A DNA stretch of 64,000 nucleotides from Selenomonas sp. AB3002 (lineage in GTDB: Bacteria; Bacillota; Negativicutes; Selenomonadales; Selenomonadaceae): positions 1,922,001 through 1,986,000 of the forward strand of contig NZ_JNIO01000008.1 in the NCBI RefSeq assembly GCF_000702545.1, written 5' to 3'. Below are positions 43,656-52,300 of the stretch, in pieces; the stretch's first letter is position 1, and each line of letters begins with the position of its first letter. The notes under the pieces are model-generated. The model was given only the letters and a program-made list of their open reading frames with translations. It was not told where the DNA came from and did no database searches. The translations under genes and the position numbers were made by a program.

Positions 43656-44822
43656 TCAGAGAGCCTCTCCCAGCTCCTGTTTGAGCACTTCCTTGGCCTT
43701 CTCCAGCTGGCTGTCCACGCCGCCTTCAGTGGAAAGCACCGCCTCCACATCCGGCGTGATGCCTGTGCCGTCAATGCTGCGTCCGGAAGGTGTATAGTAC
43801 TTGGCTACCGTGAGCTTGATGCCGTCATCATTCATAAGGGGAACCACGATCTGCACTGAGCCCTTGCCGTAGGACTGGACGCCTACCACCTTGCCCGCCC
43901 CGGTGTCCTGCAGGGCACCAGCCAGGATTTCCGAGGCGCTGGCGCTGCCGCCGTCCATGAGCACCACCACGGGCATATACGGCTCCTCCAGGTCGGAATC
44001 ATACTCCTCCCTGGCACCGCTCTTTTCCACTACGGACACAATATTGCCCTTGGGCACCACTTCCCGGGCCACTTCCACGCAACTGGTGATAAGGCCGCCG
44101 GGGTTCTGCCTGAGGTCAATGATAAGCCCCCTGGTGCCCTCATCCTTGAGCTTTTTCAGCTCCTCCTTGAATTCCTTGCCCGTATTCTCCGCAAAGGAGG
44201 CAATGCGGATATAGCCCAGATCTGTGCCTTCCACCATCAGGCCCTTCACAGAGGGCACGTGAATGGTAGCGCGGGTCAGCTGGTAATCTGCATCCTCCTG
44301 GCCCTCCCGATGCACAGTCAGGGCCACCTTGGTGCCCACCTCGCCGCGGATACCCAGCACCACTTCCTCAGGCTGGAGTTCCGTGACAGGGGTGCCATCC
44401 ACCGCCATGATCTCATCACCCGCCAGCAGGCCTGCCTCCTCACCGGGAGTTCCCTCCAATACGGAAACGATGGTCACCTTGCTGTCCTTGAACCCCATGG
44501 TGACACCAATGCCCCCGAAGGAACCCTCCGTATGCTGCATGAGCTGGGTGTACATATTCTTGTCCATGTAGATGGAGTGTGGGTCACCCAAAGACTGCAC
44601 CATGCCGGAGATGGCACCATCCAAAAGCTTGCTCTCGTCTGTCTCATCCACATAGCGGGTCTCGATGAACCGCATGGTGCCAAAGAACCGCACCAGGTCA
44701 AGAGCCTTGTGTTTGTCCAGCCCCAGCACGGCCATCCAGACCGCCATGGTCAGCAAGGAAGAGATCACAGCCGTGACGGCTATAACTGCTGCCAACCGCT
44801 TTTTATTCATGAAAAGACTCAT
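43656..44822 (-). CDS. ctpA: C-terminal processing protease (S41, CtpA family)
   Basis: 388 residues. A signal anchor at about 10-32, a PDZ domain (about 95-180; SFGGIGVTMGF ... EAGLLAGDEIMAVDG), and an S41 protease domain with the Ser in GGSASASEILAGAL and the Lys in VGVQSYGKGSVQIV. It cleaves exported proteins near their C-termini and in many bacteria controls peptidoglycan hydrolases. The ATG follows GAGG by seven bases. It directly follows the EnvC-like gene, suggesting it processes or limits the FtsEX-dependent hydrolase system. Confidence 0.94.
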   Translation of the reverse strand: MSLFMNKKRLAAVIAVTAVISSLLTMAVWMAVLGLDKHKALDLVRFFGTMRFIETRYVDETDESKLLDGAISGMVQSLGDPHSIYMDKNMYTQLMQHTEGSFGGIGVTMGFKDSKVTIVSVLEGTPGEEAGLLAGDEIMAVDGTPVTELQPEEVVLGIRGEVGTKVALTVHREGQEDADYQLTRATIHVPSVKGLMVEGTDLGYIRIASFAENTGKEFKEELKKLKDEGTRGLIIDLRQNPGGLITSCVEVAREVVPKGNIVSVVEKSGAREEYDSDLEEPYMPVVVLMDGGSASASEILAGALQDTGAGKVVGVQSYGKGSVQIVVPLMNDDGIKLTVAKYYTPSGRSIDGTGITPDVEAVLSTEGGVDSQLEKAKEVLKQELGEAL

Positions 44823-44839
44823 AACTTTGCCTCATAATA

Positions 44840-45967
44840 TTACAAGAAAGAATAGGGACTGATGGGCTCGCCCCCCTGACGCACCTCAAAATGGCAGTGA
44901 GGACCGGTAGAGTTGCCAGTAGAGCCGCAGTATGCCACAGTCTCCCCCCGGGAAACCTGCTGACCCACTCCCACCGCCAACGACTGGCAATGGCCATAGA
45001 GGGTGGAAATGCCGCCCCCGTGGCTGATGATCACCGCATTGCCATAGCCGGAAATCCAGCCGGCATACTCCACGGTGCCACCCTGGGCCGCCGCAATGGG
45101 CTGTCCGTAATCGCCGCCGATGTCCACTCCGCTGTGGAATTTCTGTGTGCCGGTGATGGGGTGGACACGCCAGCCAAACTCCGATGTCACAGGCCCCGCC
45201 ATGGGCCAGAGCATGGCACCGCTGCCGCCCCCCACCGCCGCAGGGGCGGCACTGACGTAGCTGGAGCGGCGCAGCATCTCCTCCACCTGCTTGGAAGCCG
45301 CCATGAGCTCATCGTACTGAGCATCAATGACTGCCTTGTCATTCTTCATGCGGTCCAGGAGAGCCTTGCGCTTGGCTACCTTGATTTCACGCTCATCACG
45401 GGCAGCTCTTGCCTTTTCTTCCTGCTGGACCTGCACAGCCTTGTCCTTTTCCAGGCTGGACTTGGTGCGCTCGATATCTGCCTTTTCTGCCAGCACCAGC
45501 TGCACCAGGTCATAATCCTGCTTGATGACCCGCTTGAGCAAATCCATGCGGGTCATCAGGTCGGAGAAGTCCTTGGCGCCAAAGAGCACATCCATATAGG
45601 AAATCTGGCCGTTGATGTAGATATCCCGCACCCTTTTGCCCAGCTTCTCAGTCTTATCTTCATAGTCTGCCTGGGTCTTCTTGAGCTTTTCCTCATTTTC
45701 TTCCAGACGTGCCTCAGTAGCATCAAGCTCCGCCTTGCAGGCCTCATGCTCGGCAATGGCAGCCTCTGCCTCCTCATCCAGGATGCGCTTTTCCTCGGAC
45801 AGGGATTCTATCCTGCCTGCCAGTTCCTCACTCTGCTGGCGCTTTTCCTCTGCCTGGGCATCATAGCTGGCCTTGTCATCTTCCAAAGAAGCCAGCGCCG
45901 TGGCAGACTGCACCGCCATCAGCCCCGTGAGCAGCCAGGCTCCGCTTTTGATCTTCATCTTCTCCAT
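44840..45967 (-). CDS. Exported coiled-coil M23 peptidase-domain protein (EnvC-like)
   Basis: 375 residues from the ATG at 45967, behind AAGGTG; the upstream open frame overlaps ftsX and has no start signal. Signal peptide (KSGAWLLTGLMAVQSATALA), a long coiled coil (about 30-230, Glu/Lys/Ala-rich), and a C-terminal M23 domain (about 260-375): GWRVHPITGTQKFHSGVDIGGDYG, GWISGYGNAVIISHGGG, STGNSTGPHCHFEVR. The metal ligands H-x3-D, HG.. and HxH appear intact, so it may be an active endopeptidase rather than only an activator. It sits right after ftsX, the classic FtsEX-partner position. Confidence 0.9.
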   Translation of the reverse strand: MEKMKIKSGAWLLTGLMAVQSATALASLEDDKASYDAQAEEKRQQSEELAGRIESLSEEKRILDEEAEAAIAEHEACKAELDATEARLEENEEKLKKTQADYEDKTEKLGKRVRDIYINGQISYMDVLFGAKDFSDLMTRMDLLKRVIKQDYDLVQLVLAEKADIERTKSSLEKDKAVQVQQEEKARAARDEREIKVAKRKALLDRMKNDKAVIDAQYDELMAASKQVEEMLRRSSYVSAAPAAVGGGSGAMLWPMAGPVTSEFGWRVHPITGTQKFHSGVDIGGDYGQPIAAAQGGTVEYAGWISGYGNAVIISHGGGISTLYGHCQSLAVGVGQQVSRGETVAYCGSTGNSTGPHCHFEVRQGGEPISPYSFL

Positions 45968-45969
45968 GC

Positions 45970-46857
45970 TCACACCTTCAGGAAACGCTTCAAGGAAATG
46001 GCAGAGCCGCCGGCACCGATGGCCATGCCCGCCAGGATGATGCCCACCGTGACATAGTTCATGAAAGGATACTGGGGCATCAACGGGAAGAAGGCCAGTG
46101 TGCTGTAAATCTTGGCTGCCATGGCCGCATAGAAGCTCCTGAGAGCCAGCGCCGCCAGGAACCCGCCGAAGCATCCCATGACCACGCCCTCAATGACGAA
46201 AGGCCAGCGGATAAACCAGTCCGTGGCACCCACATATTTCATGATGGCGATTTCCTTGCGCCTTGCAAAGACCGTCAGACGGATGGTATTGGAGATAATG
46301 AACAAAGTCGCACCCGCCAGCAGCACCATCAAAGCCAGGCCGAAAATGCGCATGAGCCGGGTGATATCAAAGAGGTGTTCCACCACATCCTGACCATACT
46401 TGGCTTCCTCTACCCCCTTGACCTGAGCTATGGCCGTGGCGGCAGTCTCCACCAGTTCCGGCTGGATTACAGTCACCTCAAAGGCATCAGGCAGGGGATT
46501 CTTCTCCCCCAGGGCCTCGAGCAGGTATTTCTGGTCACCCAGCCGCTCGGACAGGCGATCTTTGGCCTCGTCCCGGGAAACATACTTCACAGACTCGATG
46601 CCCTGCATATTCTCTATTTCACTCTGTATCTTCTTTCTGTCGCTGGCTTCCAGCTTGTCCTCCAGATAGACGCTGATCTGCACCTGGGACTCCAGCATGC
46701 CGGCCATGCGGTTCATGTTCAGCACCAGGATCAGGAACACGCCCAACACGAAGAGGGACACCGCCACGGTACCCACGGAGGCAAAGGTCATCCAGTTATT
46801 CCGCTTCAGCGAATGGAAGACTTCCTGCAAGAAATATTCGCTGGTCCTAAGCTTCAT
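45970..46857 (-). CDS. ftsX: Cell division ABC transporter permease FtsX
   Basis: 295 residues from the ATG at 46857, behind GGGGGGT and overlapping the ftsE end by 11 bp. Four transmembrane helices, a periplasmic loop between the first two (about 50-165, ISVYLEDKLEAS...), and the FtsX core VFARRKEIAIMKYVGATDWFIRWPFVIEG. Together with FtsE it transmits ATP hydrolysis across the membrane to activate a periplasmic hydrolase, here most likely the adjacent coiled-coil M23 protein. The ftsE-ftsX-hydrolase order matches that model. Confidence 0.95.
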   Translation of the reverse strand: MKLRTSEYFLQEVFHSLKRNNWMTFASVGTVAVSLFVLGVFLILVLNMNRMAGMLESQVQISVYLEDKLEASDRKKIQSEIENMQGIESVKYVSRDEAKDRLSERLGDQKYLLEALGEKNPLPDAFEVTVIQPELVETAATAIAQVKGVEEAKYGQDVVEHLFDITRLMRIFGLALMVLLAGATLFIISNTIRLTVFARRKEIAIMKYVGATDWFIRWPFVIEGVVMGCFGGFLAALALRSFYAAMAAKIYSTLAFFPLMPQYPFMNYVTVGIILAGMAIGAGGSAISLKRFLKV

Positions 46858-47533
46858 AACCGTATACCCCCCGGGCTTCATCCCTCACAATATGTCCTCC
46901 CTCGATGGCGATGACCCGCCGCTGCATGGTGTCCACGATATGCTTGTCGTGGGTGGCCATGATCACGGTAGTCCCCGCCTGATTGATCCTGTGGAAAATA
47001 TCCATGATATCCCAGCTGGTCTCCGGGTCAAGATTGCCCGTAGGCTCGTCGGCAATGACGATGGTGGGCGAATTCACGATGGCGCGGGCGATGGCCACCC
47101 GCTGCTGCTCGCCGCCTGACAGCTGAGAGGGAAAACTCCTGTACTTGTCCCGGAGCCCCACCACTTCCAGCACCGCATTGACGCTCCGCTGCATGGTGCG
47201 GCGGGGGGCCTCAATGACCTGCATGGCAAAGGCCACGTTCTCAAACACCGTCTTGTCCGGCAGCAGGCGGTAATCCTGGAAGATTACCCCCAGGCCGCGG
47301 CGCAGGTACGGCACTTCGCTCCTGTCCATATTCACCACATCATGGCCGTTCACCAGCAGTTCGCCGCTGGTGGGCAGTTCCTCACGAAAGAGCATCTTGA
47401 TGAAGGTGGACTTGCCTGCACCGCTGGCCCCCACCACGAAGACAAACTCTCCCTTCTTGATGTCCACATTCACCCCATCCAGGGCCACCACGCCGGTGTC
47501 GTAGACCTTCCTCACATTGCGCATATGTATCAT
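46847..47533 (-). CDS. ftsE: Cell division ATP-binding protein FtsE
   Basis: 228 residues from the ATG at 47533, ten bases behind AGGAGGG; a longer open frame upstream has no ribosome site. Walker [15 protein letters not shown] (about 37), Q-loop VIFQDYRLL, signature [15 protein letters not shown], Walker [14 protein letters not shown] and switch His ATHDKH are all present. It energises FtsX. The first gene of ftsEX-envC-like-ctpA. The 240 bp upstream hold A/T-rich sequence and then the end of an insertion-sequence remnant. Confidence 0.96.
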   Translation of the reverse strand: MIHMRNVRKVYDTGVVALDGVNVDIKKGEFVFVVGASGAGKSTFIKMLFREELPTSGELLVNGHDVVNMDRSEVPYLRRGLGVIFQDYRLLPDKTVFENVAFAMQVIEAPRRTMQRSVNAVLEVVGLRDKYRSFPSQLSGGEQQRVAIARAIVNSPTIVIADEPTGNLDPETSWDIMDIFHRINQAGTTVIMATHDKHIVDTMQRRVIAIEGGHIVRDEARGVYGYEA

Positions 47534-47658
47534 CGAGGTATTTCCCTCCTTAATAGTCTTCGCAAAACTCTCTGCAAGAGAGTATACCGCCTTATATTTT
47601 ACCACAAAGGGAAATATTCTCAAAGAAAAATCCCCTGCACCGTTGCAGTGCAGAGGAC

Positions 47659-47680
47659 GGCGTGTTTCAAAAACAGCCAT
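47659..47680. repeat. IS-type terminal repeat, left end
   Basis: GGCGTGTTTCAAAAACAGCC, matching inverted copies at 48780-48796 (17 bases) and 49174-49194 (nearly all 21 bases). It lies outside the transposase remnant and probably marks one end of the element. Confidence 0.65.
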
Positions 47681-47775
47681 TTGATGTTTAAAAATCCTTG
47701 GAAAGAGCAAAAAACAACACCCTCCTGTGCGGCATAGAATGCCGTTACGTTTTCGATTTTGTGTGCGAAATTTAT

Positions 47776-48625
47776 GCAACTTGTTCCGCCATGTCTTTGT
47801 CCCAGAATCCATATTCCTCCAGCAGGTCAATGAATTCCTGTAAGCAGTTCCAACGGGCTGTGGCCCTTTCTTGACGCAACCCTTGACCTACGGTACTTCT
47901 TCGCATTCATGTGAAGTTGAACCAGGCTATAAAAGTTCGATGAAACATGCCTCTTTATGTTCATGTAGGCACGAAGCCTGCCATTGACATTTTCGACCAT
48001 GCTGCTGGCCCTCTTGATGCCGGTGACTATTTCATCATGCACTTTTTCAACATTGGCTAACTCCCCTGCCGGGATGAGGGCTGATGCCTGCTGGATAAGT
48101 TTCGCATAGGCTTCTGACTCTTTGCTTACTGCGAATCTGCTATAGAGAAGACGGAATACCTCCTCAGGCAGTCCCATAGCCTCAGCTTTCATGCTGAAGT
48201 CACGGAACAGCCTGCCTATGAAAAGCATGATCGTAGGCAGCCGCTCTCTGAACCGCAGAATTTCACTGCTAAGCTTGTATGACCAGCTATAGCGGATAGG
48301 GAAGGCGGCCTTCACGCCTTTGAGGAGACCGCTGCCAGCATCGCTGATGGCCACCTTCAGCTTGCGCCCCAAATCCTTCAAGGTCTCCATGGCAAGTTCC
48401 CACGTTTCGCCCTTGCGGTCATCCATATTCTGCATCATAGACAGCCTGAGGGGTAACACCAAATGCTTCAGAGATCACAGTTACAGGCAAATTCACATGG
48501 TCAGCCCACTTTCCGATAAGTCCCATAAAAAAGGAGCAAGAGTTAAAACCACCGGGTAACGAAGTGGGAACTCCAGATAAAAGACTTTTCAATATCTCTT
48601 TTGGGTAGTACAATGATGTTAGCAT
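47776..48625 (-). pseudogene. DDE-type transposase remnant, frame-broken
   Basis: An intact start (AGGAGG eight bases before the ATG at 48625) reads MLTSLYYPKEILKSLLSG... to a stop after QAVYDAEYG. Coding resumes in another frame at about 48460 (KGETWELAMETLKDLGRKLK, AISDAGSGLLKGVKAAFP) to 47827, with the catalytic-Glu-like region SSMVENVNGRLR and FYSLVQLHMNAKKYRRSRV, then shifts again so that FIDLLEEYGFWDKDMAEQVA ends at about 47776. At least one deletion plus two frame breaks make it non-functional. The Asp after AIS and the Glu after SMV fit a DDE fold; I cannot name the IS family. Confidence 0.8.
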
Positions 48626-48779
48626 ACGGTACACCTCCTATGCCTAACTGGATTGTTGCTACTCTCAGTATAAAGCATTTGAGGTGAACGTATGCTTTTA
48701 TTTTATTTGAACAGTAGTTGAGATAATTTAAGGTGAAGTCAACAGATTTTTTTCAGGCTGGTTTTAAAGCTGATTTTGA

Positions 48780-48796
48780 TGTTTTTGAAACACGCC
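48780..48796. repeat. IS-type terminal repeat, internal copy
   Basis: TGTTTTTGAAACACGCC, the inverted complement of the left-end repeat. It abuts the IS630 remnant exactly where that protein's homology begins, suggesting insertion of the first element into an IS630 gene. Confidence 0.6.
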
Positions 48797-48969
48797 TTCT
48801 TACCAAGCAGTGCCTGGCCAGACGTGTCGATTCCATTGACAAGCTGCAAAAAGAAGTAGCTGTCTGGGAAAAGGAACGAAACGCCAAACTCACCCCCATA
48901 CATTGGCACTTTACAATAGACAAAGCTAGAACAAAATTGGTGTCCATATATCCCGATCTTCCAGAATAA
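48797..48969 (+). pseudogene. IS630-family transposase C-terminal remnant
   Basis: The frame encodes LLTKQCLARRVDSIDKLQKE, then VAVWEKERNAKLTPIHWHFT and TIDKARTKLVSIYPDLPE before a stop. This is the ordinary end of IS630-type transposases (QCL.RRI...W...RN......W.FT...AR.KL...YP). The N-terminal 80 percent, including catalytic residues, is missing; the open frame upstream of 48797 is junction sequence. A hairpin ATGAACGAGG/CCTCGTTCAT follows at 48986-49016. Confidence 0.8.
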
Positions 48970-49173
48970 CAATTGTTATAAATATGAACGAGGTTTTACA
49001 CTAGCCTCGTTCATATCCATAATAATTGCCCGATATGCAGCCATCTGCGTTGTCATCGGTCGGGGAGTTCTTCGCCTATGGCTCAGAACTCCCGTTGACA
49101 TGTCACTGGCACGGAAAAGCTCTGATGGAGAATTTCGCCATGGGATGGGGAAGTTCCTTTTGCGGGCATAAAA

Positions 49174-49194
49174 ATGGCTTTTTTGAAACACGCC
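49174..49194. repeat. IS-type terminal repeat, right copy
   Basis: ATGGCTTTTTTGAAACACGC and one more C: an inverted copy of 47659-47680 with better agreement than the internal copy. It ends 130 bp before the NRPS start, so mobile-element debris directly borders that gene. Confidence 0.65.
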
Positions 49195-49323
49195 ATTTCT
49201 CCTGTCCAAGTCCTTTGTCGGCAGGAGAATCACCATAGGGTGACGAATAGTAAGGCATCATAGAGATTGCGAAAGATTTTTCAGAATATGATGGCATATC
49301 GTCCAATGAAAGGAGAAGCAAAC

Positions 49324-52300
49324 ATGAAAAAATACCCGCTGTTGCAGTCTCAGTTGGGAGTATTTTTAGATTGGCAGAAGTACCCGGACAGTGTGCAGTA
49401 CAATCTGCCGATGCATGCTGAAATGGAGCGGCATGAAGATGCGCAGGCAATCGCAGAAGCGTGGAAGAAAGTAATCCGAGCCTCGGCGGTGCTGCGCAAC
49501 CGTTTCGCAGTGGACGAGGAAGGAAATCTCTGCCAGTGGCCGGATGACGATATGCCGATAAATATACCGATCAAGCAGATGAGCGAGGCGGAAGCGCAGG
49601 CATACATCCGGACAGATTTCGTACGTCCTTTCGATGTCCTTGGCGGCGAACCGCTGTTTCGCATTGAGCTGATTGAGACCGAAGCCAGATTGCACATGAT
49701 CTTCGATATTCACCATCTTGTGATTGATGGTCTCAGCTGCCGCGCCCTGATAGAACGCGAGCTACGGTCGGCGCTGGAGGGCAAGGATATGCCCGTTGAC
49801 GAGAGCTTTTACAAGTTGGCGGAGAGCGAGCAGGAATTTTTTGCCAGCGAGGAATACGCCAAGGCGCGGGAATATTTTGTCGGAAATCTGCAGGGTCTGG
49901 AGATGACCAGCCTGTCAAATCTGGCTTCGGCGGAAGGCAGGCTCGTCAGCCACGCTGAAAAAATCAACAAAAAGTGGTTCGACGGATGGTGCAGAGAGCA
50001 CGGTGTGGACGGATCCGCGCTGTTCCAAGGAGCCTTTGCCCTGACGCTGGGCAGACTGGCCCGCGCCAAGACCCCGGTCTATTGCACCAGCTATCACAAC
50101 CGGGTCAACCGCAAGATGATGAAATCGCAGGGGATGTTCGTCAACAACGTACCCCTGAAAGCCAATCTGTCCCCTGATATTACCGTGCTGGAATTGGTTC
50201 GGACGCTGAAAGAGGACGGGGACAAGGCTTACGCCATGGGGCGCTGCCCCTTCACCCATCTTAACGATGAACTGGGAATACTTTCCCGTGTGTCCTTTAA
50301 CTTCCGTCCCTTTGTGCAGATGGTGAATCTGGGTCATCGGAAATACCCGCTGACGGAGATTCCCCGGTCAACCGGCCAGACGGACATCAGCGTAGACATC
50401 AGTCTGGTGGGCGAGGACTACATAATCAGCGTGCTGTCCTCCGACGCCGTCAACAGCGCAGAGACAGTGCGTTTCTTCTCCAGGGCCATAAAATCCGCCC
50501 TCCGGAATATGATGGACAAGCCCGAGGCGGCGCTTGGGGAAATTGCGCTGGTTCGCGTTGACGAGGCGAAGGAACTGCTTAAAATTTCGACAGGTGAAGT
50601 TAGAAATTACGATTCGACTAAAACCTGGCTGGATCTCTTCAAGGCGCAGGCTGCCGAGTGTCCGAACGCTGAAGCGGTGGTGGATGAGCGGGGCGCATAC
50701 ACCTATGGCGAATTGGATGCTCTGTCTGACTCCGTGGCACAGTATCTGATCAATCATTCGGTCCAGCCCAACGATTTTGTGGCGATCAAAGTCGGCCGTA
50801 CCAAGGACTTCATGGTGGCCACGATTGGCATCTGGAAGGCCGGGGCGGCCTATATCCCCATGGATTCGGACTGCCCCGACGAACGTATCCGCTATATGCT
50901 GGATGACTCCGAGGCCAAGCTGTTGTTGGACGATGGTCTGGTGAAGGAAGCGGAACAGACGAAAGTGACGGGCGAGCTCTGCCCGGCCACGCCGGAGTCG
51001 CGCGCCTATATGATCTATACGTCCGGTTCCACCGGCAACCCCAAGGGAGTTGTAATTCCTCAAAGCGCCCTGCTGAATCTGGTGTGCTTTATCCGCGATC
51101 GTTGGGGTCACACGGAAAAGAGCCGTATTGCCTGCCACTCCAATTTTGCCTTTGATGCGTCGGTGGAGGATCTGTATCCCGTGCTGACGGCCGGCGGCAC
51201 TTTGTACATCGTGCCGGAGGAACCGCGCAAAGACATCATGCTCATGCGGGCATATATCAAGGACAACGGCATTACCGGCGGTTGCTATACGACACAATTT
51301 GGGCAGTTGCTGGGCGACGTTGACGAGCCGTTGCGACTTGACTATATAGTTCTCGGCGGCGAGAAAATGACGGCGGTGCCAAATATTACCGGCAAAGTCT
51401 ACAACACCTACGGCCCGACCGAGTTTACGGTGGACGCTACCTACTGTGAAGTTGACAGAGCAGATTACGCGGATATTCCCATCGGGAGGCCGTTATATAA
51501 TTGCCGTGCGCTCATTTTGGACACAGACGGCAATTTGCTGCCCCTTGGCGCGGTGGGCGAATTGTGCATGGCCGGACCGCAGGTGGCGGTTGGCTATTGG
51601 AATTTGCCCGAAAAGACACGGGAAGTATTCAAAACGGTTATCCTCCCCGATGGATCGGAGCAAAGAATCTACCGCACCGGCGATTTGGCGCGTTACAACA
51701 ACAAACAGGAGCTTGAATATCTGGGTCGTATCGATTTTCAGGTAAAGCTCAGAGGCTTCCGCATAGAGTTGGGCGAAATTGATACCCGGGCAATGGCTTT
51801 TGCGGGTATCCGTCAGGCTCTGTCGCAGGTTAAGCAGGAACGCATAGTTCTTTATTATGTCGCAGATAATCCCGTATCGGAAGAAGAACTGAAAAGTTTC
51901 CTGGGCGAGACCATGCCGGATTATATGGTTCCGTCTATCTATATGTCTTTGCCTGAAATGCCCATGACCGGCAACGGTAAAGTCAATCTGAAGGCATTGC
52001 CGGAACCCGCCGTCCAGAGGGAGGAACTTACCGCGCCGGAGACGGAAATGGAAGCCGTAATTCTTCGTCTTGCCAAAACCGTGCTCCGCATGGAAGAAAT
52101 CGGAACCACAACCAATTTGGTTGCGGCGGGTATGAGTTCCTTGGATACCATGCGACTGAATGCCGCTCTGGCCAAGGAACTGGGTTCATCTTTGCGTGTA
52201 TCGGATATTCTGAAAGCTCCCACCGTGCGGGATATCGCCGCTTTGGAAGAGCATTACACCGAAGGTTCGTCGAAACTGCGTCACCACAAGAACCGCCAAT

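Noticed and set aside
44840-46174. Longer form of the M23 gene starting at 46174
   Set aside because: The extra N-terminus is antisense-like His/Gly-rich sequence in the ftsX frame region with no ribosome site; the start at 45967 gives a proper signal peptide.
48976-49236. An 86-codon minus-strand open frame between the IS630 remnant and the NRPS
   Set aside because: No ribosome site, no recognisable domain, and it spans an IS end and a hairpin; treated as non-coding debris.
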